Of a stretch of 64,000 bases of DNA, positions 13,901 through 28,900 are shown one piece after another. Under the pieces are notes generated by a model. That model saw only the letters and a list, made by a program, of their open reading frames with translations. It was not told the origin of the DNA and did no database searches. Source of the stretch: Telopea speciosissima (taxonomy: Eukaryota; Streptophyta; Magnoliopsida; Proteales; Proteaceae); contig NC_057922.1 of NCBI RefSeq assembly GCF_018873765.1, forward strand, positions 9,747,563 to 9,811,562, written 5' to 3'. A program made the position numbers and the translations under genes. Positions within the stretch are counted from its first letter, which is position 1. The number at the start of each line of letters is the position of its first letter.

Positions 13901-16900
13901 ATAAAAAAACAAGAAGAAGCAGTACAATGAATGAGACTCCCTGGAAATTCGCCTACAAGATAGGGACCCAAAATACATGTCCTCTCTAGTAATACACACT
14001 CTAGCCTATTCATCAGCTCACTGAGTTGGCAGAAGGAAAAGTTACCATAGCTACACAATAACCTTGCTTTGCTTCTGAGGGACATGTATTTCCAACCACC
14101 AGCGATAGTCTGAAGCCAGCCCAACACAGCTTAGATTCACACTCTATAATCAACTCCAGGCGATTCAGATCATTTTCTTGCAGTTTGGAGAGAAACAAAT
14201 TTTCTCCAAAAACTAGATCGCTAGTTCCTCATAGATGACAATCGTGAGAAATTCGATTAAAGCAATTCAAAAGATGGAAAATAAATGTTTTTTTCCCATT
14301 GACTGATGCAGAGAGTAGATGCTTCCGTCACCAAGAGAAGCATACTTTGGGACTTGCTTCCAATCACTACATGCAGAAGTATTTTGAAGGCGCCATTGAA
14401 CAACCGTATCCCCAAGTGGAGGTTCTAAATGACATCACAGCTTTCGTATTCCCTAAACTTTTGAGGAGATTATGAGGGTTAAGTGGACCAATTTTAAAAC
14501 ATTGTTTTCTTTTCTAGTAAAAAAAATTAATGATTAAATAAGAGGCCCTCTATACTAAGCAGACTTATATAAAAATGGGAACAGAATTAGTAGATATTCA
14601 CAAAAGAAAAGTGTCTCCTCATGGGAGCATGAGTTAAATTCAACTTATTCCAAGAAGCTTACTCATCAAGCTGAAGTATACAAGCAAAAAGAATTTTGAA
14701 TATTAATTTTATACACTTCATCCATTTTATAGTACAAGGAAAATTAAATATTCCAACATGTGACCTATATTGTGTCACACAAAGCAGAGTCCAATTGATG
14801 AATAACTTGATTCCAAATCATATGTGAAAATTGATGAATAGCTTGATTCCATATCATGGCTTAAAAATGCCACTGGAAGCTTAGATTTTAGCATTTAATG
14901 GGATTGAGATGTGGAAATATGTTGATGAGAAGATTTGAACGATCTACTAAGAGCAGAACAAACTCATACGAAATTTGAATTACTTCTAATTAGCTAGGGA
15001 TTTTGGCAGATACACAAAATCCACCCCATATGCAAAATCTGATTGAAATGGCAAAAGATTCTCTCAGACACTAGGTGTAGTCAACCTAACAAAATTCTTT
15101 ATCAACCCAAGAAATCCAAATTCCTTCTTGGTGTCAATTAAGAAGAAATGAAAGGAAAATTGTGCAAAGGATGAGAACAAGAGATGACCTGAGAAATAAA
15201 ATCATCATGCAAAGCTTCCAACCGTTGAGGAATAAGGTGATCCTCAAAGTCGCCATGTCCCAGCTGACCATATTTGCTCCATCCATAGGTATATAAAACC
15301 CCGGAAGACGAAACAGATATTGTATGCCGCCATCCACATGCAACCAGAACCATTTTCTGTCCCTAAAACATTACAAAAATAACAACTAAACCTTAACAGA
15401 AGAAGTTCGAGATGTAATTTTTGTAAAGAACTAAGATATAGAAACCATAGTGGAAGTAGATCATCAAATGCCACATTAATTTGACTAAATCCTAGAAAAA
15501 ATTTTTGGGAAGATAAGATTGGCCCAAGGTATCAACAACATAAATGCTGAGTAAAAATTGGTAGTCACGAGGGATGACAGGACAGTTCAGGAATAATGGA
15601 GAGTTCCAGTGCAGATTTTGTGACCTTGTCAGACACATTACTCACTTAGCTTCTTCAGCTAATGCCCCGTTCCATTGGAGACCTAGATCAGCAAATTCTC
15701 TGACAGATGAGCTAGCAAGGAAACCTTGTACCTTGATTAAGCAAGCAATCGGTTCATAAAAGGACTAAAGTTGCAAACACCTAAGTCTTTGGCTTTTGTT
15801 CCTTTAATTTCAGGTCACCAGAAGCGCAAAAGTATTATATAAATATAAACCGAGAGAAGAATCATTAGGAAGTTTTCTCGCCATATTTAGCATGTCAGGG
15901 TTAGAAAAAAGCATCACATACATAAAACCAAGTGCACAAAGAAGCATCTCTTAAGCATCCCAGTCCAGCTGCAATGGGCAATAAAGCCCTGTCATTCTTT
16001 ACACTGTTCTTTCATCGGGCTTTGTGGAAACAAGTATTGCAAGGAATCTTTTGATAATAGAATATTCTCTGCTTCTACAATCAAATGTTGGAAGAGATAA
16101 CACTAAACTGGAAGTCCGTCTTCAGTTTCTGCTCCAAAAATATGACATATTGCAACAGATTCAAAGAGCAGCTGATCTCCACAGGATATATCATGCTCTG
16201 AAAATGTTTGACTCGGTGGATTTTCAACCATGACACCACGTTATCCTGTTAGACAGCTACCAGTCGGAAAAAAAAATCAATTACTACACACAGGGAGCTT
16301 AGACGATAATGGAGATGAAGTACTCAGATATAACAAGTCTCCAGGTATGAACTTGTTAGGTGTCGACCAGCACCCCCTACACTCTCTCTTAGGCTTCTTG
16401 CTCAGTATAGCTGTCGACCAGCCAATCAAGGCTAGTGGAGCGAAGGGAGCAAGAAAGAATCAACTCTCAAACAGTAGAATCAAACATGCATCCACATACC
16501 TATGGGGTCCTTGTGCAAATCATCCAACAATAGTTTTACATAGCAAACTTCATCCATTATCCAATGATTAATTTACATATTGAGACAAGATTTTTCACAT
16601 TTATCCAACCTTTTCATGGAATATCTTCATTCAATATTATTTTCACACTACCAAATCTTCCCAAAGTGGAATCCATAACCTTCTCCATATCGACAATTCC
16701 TTTATTCTCAAAGGATTACTCATCAGTACTATTTAGGTTCTCAGAAGCCCCATGTGATGAGAGAATCAACTAATGTTTTTCTGGTCACGTTGGCAACAAG
16801 AGTTCTAAAAATCCCAAATCCAGATCTTAGAAATCCAAAATTTTTCACAGATTGTTCCAGCAGCCCTAAACCAAAGCAACAGTAACTCATACAAAAAATT

Positions 16901-19900
16901 TAAAAGGAATAAGCAAGGGAGAATAAGGCTTGGAAAAAAGAAATGGTGTTGGACAAATGATCAACATACATCAACAGCAGAAACATGCTGAGGGATCAAA
17001 CGATCATTTCTGTCACCTAAACCCAAGTTCCCGTATCGACCCCAGCCCCAACCATAGAGCTTGCCATCCTCTGTGACTGCAGCAGTATGTTCAGCACCAG
17101 CTGCAATCATTTTCACAGATATTCCCTACAAAATGGAACCAGAAAATTAAAATAGTACATTTCCAAGATGCAGAATGCTAACAAAACAAACAGATGATGT
17201 TCGGATATCCTCAGTAAAATATTAGAGGAAATGAAATTGATAAAATTAGTAAGAGGTCGCAGAACCAAATTTGTTCCATGACAGCCTGATACTCTGATAG
17301 GTATTTAAAAACGTATTAGCATTTGTATACTGGAGTGATACTGCCTATAACCTTCTAGATCTCTCACCTTGCCTTTATGCTAAAGATACTTGGAGGGAGG
17401 TCTTGAGTCAACAGGACTAAGTCGGGCTTGTCCAGTGAATAATTTTTTCAGGCAGAAGGCTTTGTCGGGGGAAATCATATGGAGTATTTCATTGGCTAGG
17501 TTTAGAGGGTATATCTGAATATGGGAGGCTTCTATCTGTACCTCAATTAAAAGGTTCTGTACTTCTACAATCACAAAGCAGAGGGGTTCCTCTGCTGTAT
17601 AATTTGTAACTCAGTTTTTTAATTATTAAATTTTTTTGTAATATCCTAGGAAATTGATTACCAAAGAGAGAAGAAACAGGGCCCCCCCCCAAAGGGAAAG
17701 AACATATACAAGGGAGAAACCAAAAAACCAAAAACAATTTCATACCCACACATTAGAATGAGTGGGGGAGATTCCAAGAGGCTACAACTACCCTATTTCT
17801 GGGGGAGTCTACACATCTAAAAAGGACCACAGACAACTTGTTTCTGATGTCAAAGGAGATGGAGTCCCAAATCTGCTGGAATGATCTGGAATTGAGAGTC
17901 CATCTTCTGAGGCTAAACTCCAACCAAATATGATGACTCAAATCACCAAAAGCAAGCTTGCCCACATGATCACAAATTGAGGAACCTCCACATGTCATAT
18001 CCACCCAAATCCACTCACGCTGAAAAGGCAAGATACATTGCCTATTGGGCCAGCAGCGAGTGAGGAGCCGAAATAAAATCCTAGAGGAGAAAGGGCAGCT
18101 GAAGAAGAGGTGGTTGATGTCTTCATGTGACTTACTCCTTGTAATATTGTATCTGCTCTGAATTTTTTATTTTTTATTTTAATCATACAGTATAGAAATC
18201 CCTTTCCCCGCTTTTTTTTGGGGAGAAGATTTCATTGACGATGAGTATAATCATAACAGTGGCTTATGTTGTTAAAAATTTTGTTTAGAAAAAAAAAATC
18301 TCTAGTTTCTTTTATGAAAGGGGAGTAGATAAAAGATGACAAACAGGTTATCCAGATTTGAGGCAACATAAGCAAGCATTAGGTACGGCATGCCCCTAGT
18401 AGAATAGGTGGTCAAATAGGAATAGAAAAGGATCCAGTGGAGGGCAAAGCAAGAATTATATGAAAGATATTCTCTCTTGCTGCCTGCTGGTGCCTTTGGA
18501 TGGAAAGGAATGAGTGAAGAGGAAGCAGTTTGCAGGGTAGCAAGGAAAACTAATAGATCGGTTTCCTTTTGGTTTTCTGAGGACCCAAAATTTTAGGAGT
18601 GAATACTTTTTGTGTGGGAGAATTGGAATGAATTTGTAAATGGATGAAGGTGAATCCGGTGTCTGGAAATAATAAAGGGGTGATGGTTGGGTTTTTGTAC
18701 AGAAGAAAGATCCCCTGAGGACTCTTTCTGATTGTACAGCATATTGTTTAGTGTGGATTGTGGAAAGGTTGCTCTTTTTTGTCATTGCTCAGTACAACTT
18801 TACTTTAGGGGGAAAAGAAAAATCTGTGTGCACATAACAGTCAAAGGATATCCCCTGGCCCAAATTAGCCACTAAAGAAAAACCAGACTGAGAATGAACC
18901 ATCAGATGCCATGATTAAGATTTCACAATAAGAAACTGAACCTTCCATTTCCAGCTTCTCTCACTTTAACTGTACTGGTGGATTAAAAAGATTCAGGGAT
19001 AACAGATTGAGTTAAGAGGCAATTCACTGACATTTCTAACACCAACTTCAAAGATCTACAGTTTCCACAGCAGAAAAAAATAATTTGCTACATAGCTCTC
19101 CAGTATCTCCAGAAGTTTACTGAATTCATTCTTAAAATAAAACAATTTCAATAGCATTTTTGAGATCTATATCTTAAGATTTTCTTGTCTCCTAGAAACA
19201 TTTTCCTGTGAGAAACTGATGTTTGATTCACTCCCTTGGAGGTGGGGACACCTCTTAAAACAAACAGAAATTCTACATTTCTACTTCTGCGTACTCTTAT
19301 TATTACATAAAACTAACACTAATTTTCTTTTTGAAATTTCTTCTTATTCTAATGGAAGTTCTCTAAAAGAAAATTGCTCACAAAAAGAATCATATAAGGA
19401 ATTTTTTTTTTTTGTTTAATTTCCATATCTTTCAAACCTTTAGACACCCTTCTTTTTTACTTTTCCCACCAAAGTTGCTGAAACATGTAAAATGTACAGT
19501 TATAGTGGGATGGAGGGAAGTAGGGCTGAAAATTTTACCCACCATACCCGACCCTCATTTGGAGGCTAAGAGCAAAACTTTCATTCCATCTAAGCTGGGC
19601 GGGAAGGATAATAATAAGGACTTTATCACACACACACACACACTATACGTACAATTCAGCCCATTCCCTGCACATGAATATTAGGCCAGGCACAGCCCAC
19701 CACACCCCAGGCCAGGCTGCAAATTTACCCGCCTTATCCAACCCTCCTTAGAGGGTAAGGGTAAAGGTTTTGTTTTGTTGAGGCTAGGCGACTAGGGTAA
19801 GGATAAGAGTTTTGCAACATTTAGATTTTAAATAAAACAAAAGGGTAAGGTCATGTTCAACGGAGGCCTAGATAAACCAAGAGGGTATGACAAGCTCTGA

Positions 19901-22900
19901 GAGAGTCATTTGAGGTGGTATGATCACGTTCAACGGAGGCCTAGAGACGCCCTGGTAAAGAGTGATACGATTCCGATTGAAGGAGCTAAAAGAGCTAGGG
20001 GCAGGCCTAAATTGACCATAGGAGAAGTTGTGAAGAAAGGCATGCATAGTCTAGGACTTGTGCCAAGTATGACTTCAGATAGAGCCTATTGGAGGGCAAG
20101 GATCCATGTTGCAGACCCCATCTAGCCTCTTTCCTCTCACTTTCATCTTTCATTTTCCTTTTTATTTTCAACCTTTCAGTTGTCATTTTCCATTTTTCAT
20201 TTCTCTTCTCCTTTCCCATCCCTTTTTTTTCGTTTAGACCTCAGTTTTACCTACTTTGTATTGTTTGGATCCCTGTAGCTGACCCCATTAAGTTGGGATA
20301 AGGCTGAGTTTGTTGTTGTTGTAAAAACCAAGAGGGTAAATCACATGCTTGCAAACATTTTTCTTTTCTTTCCCTTGTCTATATCTATATATGTGAAATA
20401 GCAAGCTATTTTAAAAAAAAACCAAACCTTCCTTTGCCTTCTTTATTCCCGCTCCCCCCCCCCCCCGGCTATCAGGAGGGGAAAAAAGTGTTTACATTCA
20501 GAAGGCATTTATCTGAGAACTCTTACATATCCCCATAAACCCCCCCCCCTTCAATTTATAGATTAAAAGGCATGGCTATAATTAAAATACAAGTGGAGAC
20601 CAGGCCAATTTGATCCCAATGATTTGGGCAACTTTAATATCTTCCTTGTTCCTCCAACAGGAATGGAATCCAACATCTACGTAGTGCTAATAATCTTACT
20701 GAAAAGTTAAAGTAATGAACATATTCTAGCAATACAATGCATTCCAAACCCAAGGTCACTAATGTCTTAAAGCTTTCCCTATCTTGATCTTTTTCTGGGT
20801 TTCTTCCAGTATAGTCTATCCAAATAATTGAATTTGCTAATAAGAAGCCAAGATTTATAAGATTTTAACATATAGAACAAAGTACGGGTGCAAGTTGGGT
20901 GGCCAGCTGGCCGGGTTTTTCAAAACCAAGTCCCAACCCAAGGTCACTTATGCCTACGCCCAAGCCCAGCCCTGCCTGACCTCAAGCTGGGTCAAAGCTG
21001 GAATAACCCTAACACAGCTTGTCCAGGCTCAGCCATCCAGCCCAGACTGAATTACTTACCCCAAAATGTATGAATATTTTTTTCTATACAGGAGATTAAG
21101 GCACCAGGAGAAACTCAAACTTAGGTGTAATCAGTATTTATAGGAGTTCCATCAGAACAACCTAATACCTTATGTAAATCTTTTGGGCAAGGATTTCCAA
21201 AACGTAGCCTGGTCATGGGCTGAAAATCCCATCTTAAAAAATTCAGTAGGGCCAAGCTTGAGCATGGGTTTTTCAAGCTCAAGTTGCACCACTGGAACAA
21301 AGAAGGTCTGCAGGGCTTCATATGATGCAACAATACATTTACCCAGCCATCTAAACAACCTGTGAAATAACAAAATTAACTTGTTTCTGTTAAGATAGTG
21401 CAACTTGCTTAGTTTTCAAGTCCTGTTGCTTTAAACAGAGTGCTACCCAAATAGTCAAATCAAGTAAACAAAAGAGCCATAGCAATGTCTCTTGTAAAAG
21501 AAAGGAGGTACCCACGATACCTGAAAGGCTTTAATTTTTTGTGGCACAAGTGAGTCCTCAGTATGACCAAGACCAAGTTGGCCATTTTGATTTCTCCCCC
21601 AACTTTAAAAAAGAAAAGGACAAAAAAACATACAAATAGAAGAAGTCAGGCATAACCATATTATAATAAGTTCTTCAAATATCAAAAGAGACAAGTATAT
21701 ATATCACACTGAAGAATCAAGAACGGAGAAAGTTACAAGACTGTTCAAACAAAAATATGCAGGTCTCTAACAGTGATTAAACAACCTTTCATTCAATATC
21801 AAATTTACACATGAAAGAGAATGAAAACCATATAATTACAAGACAAGAATATTTGGACTAATTAAAGGCAATTCAAATGAGAATAACAGATAATGCAATC
21901 ACCCAAAGTTCAGATAAACAGAATTCTTGCATTTGACACTCCACAAAAAAGGAAGTGATATGTAACAGGAATATAGATGAAGCTATATAAAGGATTCTAA
22001 CAATCTTTTTATTTTTTCATTTTTTTCACCATAAATCTATCTTGCCCACTCATAGAGAGGAAATAGATGTAACACTTAAGCATTATGTGGTACTCCTTTT
22101 CCCCTTCCTGGTGCCAAAAACCACAACAACCCAGTAAGCTACTCTTAAATTTTTTTTGATAAGTTATAACTCAACAATTTTCTGGTACCTAAACCACACA
22201 CTCCAGCAACAGAAAAGGTTCCTTAAATCCGCTCAGCTTAGTATTACCATAATTAAACACAAATCTTATTTAAAGCCTGTTTATTCTGCAATATTATCCT
22301 CTAATAGAAATTTCTATAACCTAACATGTTCCTCATGGTTGACCAACTAAACATCAAATGCAGAAAACCAAGTAGGAAATTCCTGAGGCAGTGCAAGGCC
22401 ATTCCAAATAGGACCCTTAATGATCCACATGGTTTTGGTTATACCCAACCCAAACCAAGGCCCATTGTGACCATCAGTTTAAGCTATGTTCAGGACCATA
22501 TTTGGGCCTATGTGATGGTGTTATTTAGGCCCACAAGCCCAGCCAGGTTCTGCCCAAGAAAGCCATTGAACAGCAGGTCCAGTGGAAGATATTTGAAAAT
22601 TCTTGTGGGGCCCAATGGATCTTTGTATGGAGAAGGAATTCTATAGCCTGCTTATAGCTGGAGTGGGGCCCTCTTGGTGGAGATATTGTTGATCTTTGAT
22701 GGAGAGATTAGCTAGATAACTTACTATATTGTTTATTTGCTAATTCTTAAGTTTCTATTTTATAGTTTCTAAGTTAGTGTTATTTTCTTTTGATAGCAAG
22801 AGGGTAGAGTTTCTACTTGATCGGTTGTTATTTCTTTTACTTTCTAATTTGTAAAGAGAGGGGATCTATAGTGGGTTTGGCAGCCTACTATAGTCTATAG

Positions 22901-25900
22901 GCCACACATGAACTGGTTTCTCTTTCTGGTTTTCTCTCTTTGTAATTGCAATCTATTAATAACAAGAAAGGAGAGAACCCTCCCCACGATTTGAAGTTGA
23001 GAAAATTGGCTTTGCCATTGAGTGCTGTGAGATTCAGTTGCTGTGTGCGGCAGTTATGGTGAGAGACCATGGGTGAGAGGCCTTTCCCTATCCCGCCTTT
23101 TTCATCTATCTTCCCCTTCTTCTCTATTTTTTGTTTATTCTCAGTTTCTATTTTATTTTTTTCTGTGATATAACCAATATCTGTGACACAATCAAAGACC
23201 TGTACTGCTGCTGGAAGTAGTCTTAGAACACCATCTTGTTGCTGCTCCTGCTCCATTGAAATACTACCTGAAGAATTAAAGACATACCCTGCGGCTCTTC
23301 TGGGTGGTACACTGTTGCAGTCATCTTCAACACCTTGGATCTCCAGTTCTGATCATCAGATTCTTCTCAAGTTTTGACACTGTGATGCCCCAACATAGTT
23401 CTTCCTCTGACAGTATTTCCAGATTGATCTGATGGTTGGTTGAGTAGTTGCTGAGAGTAGCTATTTTGTGAGGCAAACTTTCTGATATCATTACCCTACC
23501 ATATTCCAGCATCTAACCATCAAATGAGGTTACAATTTTGAAGAGTTGTAAGGCCAAGGAGACCTACACTCAATCAGAAGATCAGTCCCGTCAGGACTAC
23601 TAAGTTACTAATTCAGGTATTGTTTTGTTTTTTGAAAGGTGACATCCAGAACTGCAATAACTATAGAGGCATTAAACTAATAAGTCATACCATGAAACTT
23701 TGGGAGAAAATCATTGAAGTCCACCTAAGAAGAGAAATTGATATATCGGAGAACCAATTTGGTTTTATGCCAGGGAGATCCATGACAGAAGCCATTTACC
23801 TTCTCAGGAGGCTTATGGAGATCTTTAGAGCTCACAAAAGGAATCTTTATATGGTCTTTATCGACCTAGAAAAGGCATATGATAAGAGTTCCTAGGGAGT
23901 TCATTTGGCATGTCCTAGGGAAGAGAAGAAGCTCAAATAACTATGCGGATATAGTTAAGGATATGTATGAGGGCATGGTGACAAGTGTCAAAATTGCAGA
24001 AGGACAAAGTAGTGAATTCCCAATTACAATTGGGCTACACCAAGGATCAGCTCTAAGCCCCTATTTGTTTGCACTCATCATGGATGATTTAACTAGACAT
24101 ATTCAAGATGCAGTCCCTTGGTGTATGCTATTCGCTGATGATATTGTTTTGATAGATGAGACAATGGAAGGAATTAATGCAAAGCTGGAATTATGGAGAT
24201 CAAACTTGGAATCAAGAGAATTTAAGTTAAGCAGAACAAAGACAGAATATATGAGGTGTAACTTTAGGCAAACCAGGAGGGATGATGAAGTGGTGAAACT
24301 TGAGGAGCAAGAGCTACCACAAAGTGAATGCTTTAAATACCTAGGGTCAACCTTTAACAAAGAAGGTGATATAGAAGATTATGTTTCCCACAGAATAAAA
24401 GTAGGATGGTTGAAATGGAGAGGAGCATCAGGACTTTTATGTGACAAACGCATGCCTACTAAGCTTAAGGGGAAATTCTACAGGACAGTAATAAGACCAA
24501 CGATGACTTATGGTGCGGAATGTTGGGCAGTTAAGAAGAGTAATATAGATAAGATGAGTGTAGCGGAGATGAGGATGCTGAGAAGGATGTGCGGCAAGAC
24601 CAGGAGAGATAGAATAAGGAATGTTTGTATTAGAATCGAACTGAGAGTTGCACCAATCCAGGACAAACTTCGTGAGAGCCGCTTGAGGTGGTTTGGTCAT
24701 GTACAAAGGAGACCCATGGATGCACCAGTAAGAAAGAGTGACCAGATTCATTTGGAAGGAACTAAAAGAGGTAAGGGCAGACCTAAAATGACTACTGGAG
24801 AAGTGGTAAGAAAAGATATGCATATGGTAGGGCTCGATCCTAGTATGACCACGGATAGAGTTGTTTGGTGGTCAAGGACCCGTGTAGTCGATCCCTCGTA
24901 GGGGGATGTTCCTGGGATGCTGCTTTGACTAATGCTTAGACCTTGTTCTTCTTCTTCTTTTTTTTTCCCCCGACCCTTTTGGATCCTTGTAGCCAACCCC
25001 ATTTAGTTGGGATAAGGTTATGGTTGTTGTTGTTGTTGTTTTGTTTTCTGAAAATTTTGTCTGTTCTGTCATGTGATATACCAGAGATGGGTGCTGTTGG
25101 TTTCTTTAATGGTCAGATCTCATCCTCAAGTATTGTTACAGATCCTGAAGAGTGAAGAGACTTAAGAGTTAAAACACCATACGGTTTGGGTGTACTGTTA
25201 CTTTCTATTGCTGGAGCTTACTGGTATTGTTATAAGTTGATCCTACTGTAGAGTTGGTGCCTAGTTGAATAGTTGAGAACTGGTTCTACATCAATTCCAC
25301 TGCATGTCATTATCTTAATAGTGCAATGCTCAAACACTTATACTCTTCATCCATACCTGAACCACATCAAGGTGAGGACAAGATGGCAGCAAGAAATAGC
25401 AACACCCCTAATAATGGTAGACAAAACCACCCTCTCTTTTATAACTACACAAACACTTAACCTCAGATTTAATGCTAACACTCACTTTCCAACTCAGGAA
25501 AAGAAAAACAGAGGCAGGAGCAAGTAAAGTTATAATTGGAGTCAAACAAAGGCGGCAGTAGTTCAAACTCAGAAAAGTGAATAAAACCAGATGCAAAGAA
25601 CTGCAAACCTAGAAGGGAAAAACAAGTGGAAATTTGCAATAACCAAAGTTGTATCTCTCATCTTTGTGAAAATTTTCTTTTTTATATGAAACTTTATTAA
25701 AGATCTAACAAATGTGCACCTCTGAACTGCCTATGAGTATGCATAAACTAGGGACCATGTTATTAATCCTCTTCAACTAGTATTCCTATCATGTAATCAA
25801 TCATTTCAACAAGGTACAAAAATCATCTCAAACTGGTGGGATGCAGCGCACTGTCGATTATCATAAATTAATTGACAGGATTTAGCATCCAGAACAACTT

Positions 25901-28900
25901 CCAGTCTCTTAGTCGCAGCAGCAAGACAAGAATAAAACACCAGGGCAGAGACCTAATTCTTCTAGTTTACAAGGGAAAAATGACATCTGTATGTTGTTAG
26001 CAAAAAACTATTAGGAAAATAAAACCACAAAAAACTTGACAGTATCTTCCGACTTAACGGTTTGGATATTTTCATGGGAAAAAAAAATTTAGATACACCA
26101 ATAAAAGTCCACCAAACATGACTAACCTAAGCAAAGTTCTGAAATCAGGCCTGGCCAAACTCATACAGGTGGCCAGGTGGTGGGTCAATCAGTTCAACCA
26201 GTTGGATCGGATGGGTCAAACCGGTTATGACTTATAAGACGCAAAAGTGTTAGATTAATATAAATAAACATTAAACAGAGTCAATATAAAGCACAATTGG
26301 GTTGTAGCATTGTTAAGTGGTTAAACAAAAAGGTGAAAGTGTTTCAATGTTTGAATCTTGCAAAAAATGTATAGCATTTTTTTGACTTTTGATATAGCAT
26401 GAGTATAAAATATTAAAAAACCTGTGTGCAACAGCTGAACCACCAGGTTATTGGTCTGACTATTCAGGTTGAATGGATCCTTGACCAAGTCAACGGTGTT
26501 GGAACAAAACAAGAGGTGTTGACCACCCATTTAAGTGAGTTGGAGGCGGGTCAACCAGTTCAACAGGCCATGTCAAACCAGGTGTCAGATCACTGACCTA
26601 AGTATTCTACTCACTAATATCTATCCAAGCAAGAATAAATAGGAACAAATGCACAAATAGACACCAAATCCCCAAAATAAGATCAAGTGATCATGTTGAA
26701 TGGTACACGAACAGTTATATTGAATACTTAGGTAAAGTTGTTCATATATAGCATATAATCCAAGGAGAAGTAGCAGTCCAACACTTTGAGGTGAACCACT
26801 ACCCTAGAGGTGATGAACAAGAAGCATGTAACTGCAAAATCAATGAATCAATCTTAGCTCACCTAAAAAGCAAGAAAACGGAAAGGCACGGGGTAGGGAG
26901 TAATGTGAACATAAATAACCACCAACCTCTGCACCTCGCCCTCAATAGTGACTGCCAAGCAATGGCTATCCCCACAAGCGATTTGCTTTATCCTCAAACC
27001 ATGTAAAGCTTTGATTGGTTGAGGGGTAAACAAGTCACTGGAGTTACCATGACCTAATCTTCCAAAATCACCCCTACAAATTACAAAATGCGAAAAACGA
27101 TCAGATGCTTGTAGAAGAACAAATTGCAACTGAAAATGGCGATGTTTAACACATTCCCAGACACACACACACACAAAGGATTGACTAATCATACAGCATA
27201 ACAAAATAAGTTGACCAATGACACATAAATTATTCTCTTCATTGACTCTCTAAACATACACACACTAACACATATTCAAACAAAATTTCTCTTTTCTTCT
27301 TGTTGCTTTTGCCACTTTAAATAAATAAAAAAATAAAAAAAAATTTGACCTTGCCAAAACTGCACCACCATTTTACAGTGCCCACCCAGAATGTGATGTT
27401 CAATAGATGGATCACAGAGATAACCAGATTTTCTCGGGTTTGGGCTACTCTAGATCAGGGTCCACGTCCAACTGGACCACTCCAGGTAGCCAGTGCTGGG
27501 ACAGCAGGTCCAGCCAAGGTTCTAAAATATTGATTGTGGGAATACTTACATTACATGTAGGAAAAATCTTCTCAGAGTGTCCCATTAGGATCGCATTTTG
27601 GTATTTCGACACTGGTTTCAATTACGTAGCTTGATCAAACCTAGTCAGAGCTAAATTGCTCTTCCCTACAGATGCGCCACCACATAGGTTCAGTAGGTAT
27701 TTTATAAGTGTCTGGTCTTTGGGAACTGGAAAGTATAGTAAGCAGGCTGTTTAGGTAAACAGAAGTCTTTTTCGTCCAAAAATTTCTCTGTTCTTTTAAT
27801 CCCCTATTGATTTAATTTTTTTCTTAATTAATAAAAAAAAAATTATTAAAAAAGGAGAAAAGATGAAGTACTTGAACAAGAAAGAATGAGGTAAGAGGGA
27901 AAAGGGGTAGAATAACAAAAACTATATGAATAAAAAAGGGAAAGCATGGTACAAATGGTGGTGGGTCAAATCTGAGGTCCATCTCAAAGCATGTTCATTT
28001 TGGCCAGGTTATCCTCATAACAGGTCAGATTTATAATGTGTTCGATCAAGGTTAGGTCTTCCTGATCTTACTAAGAGCTGGGATTGGAGGCACATGTAAG
28101 TTTTACGTACAAGGTTGTTTAGGGTCAACATAAAAATCCCAATCAGAACCAAAAAATCCATACATAAAAGTATAAAACCAATTGGATAGCATATTAGATG
28201 TGGTTCCAAAGACGACTACCAATCAACATTCATATCTAGATTTGGATCTATCCAGATCTTACCCGTTTTATGCCCTGAGCGTAAGTTCATTCTACACAGA
28301 AGAGAGCTCCTGGCTATAGAGGAACAATTTACAACAAGATCTGCAAGCCTTTTCAGCTGACAGGGTTCATATAGCTAACCAAATTGTTCTATTAAGGCTT
28401 AGTGAGTTTAATTGAGTTGAGTTGTATCCATCAGCAGCCCTATCAGCCAACATATTAGCATCTCCAAACATGATGCATACCTATAAGCCAATCTCCATGG
28501 CTCTCCCCTTCCCAATACCAGGAAAAGAGTACTAGAAGAGCTGCATGTCGTTACTATTAGAGTATACTAAAGTAAAAAAGTATTCTAGGAAAGTCCAGAG
28601 GCCTTATAAAGTGATCTAAGAAATTGTGAGGAAAAGTAGTGTTCCATCATAGGAAGACTTCGGTCTTATGCAAGAGAAGAAAGAGATTATATAAAGGAGG
28701 GGAACAATCTTAGTCACGCAAATATTTCTTTGTCTTTTTTTTTTTTCCCTTTTTTGGATGTAAATCATTGATTTTTTATTTATTAAAAATATAGGTTAAT
28801 AACACAACAGAAGAGCTGGAAAAAATTCAGCCTAAGGAACAACATAAACAGGACATATTCCTCACCCTAACACTAACCAGACCCAGAAAAGAATAGGCAA

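Noticed and set aside
16024-16773. Three open frames in UVR8 intron 5
   Set aside because: No family resemblance, no start context, and they lie within an intron with no supporting structure.
18456-18785. 109-codon minus-strand frame in UVR8 intron 4
   Set aside because: Low-complexity composition and no recognised domain; possibly part of an old repeat, but not supported.
22640-23620. LTR-like stretch left of the RTE insertion
   Set aside because: The phrase TCTATTAATAACAAG resembles the end of an LTR, but I could define neither ends nor coding domains.
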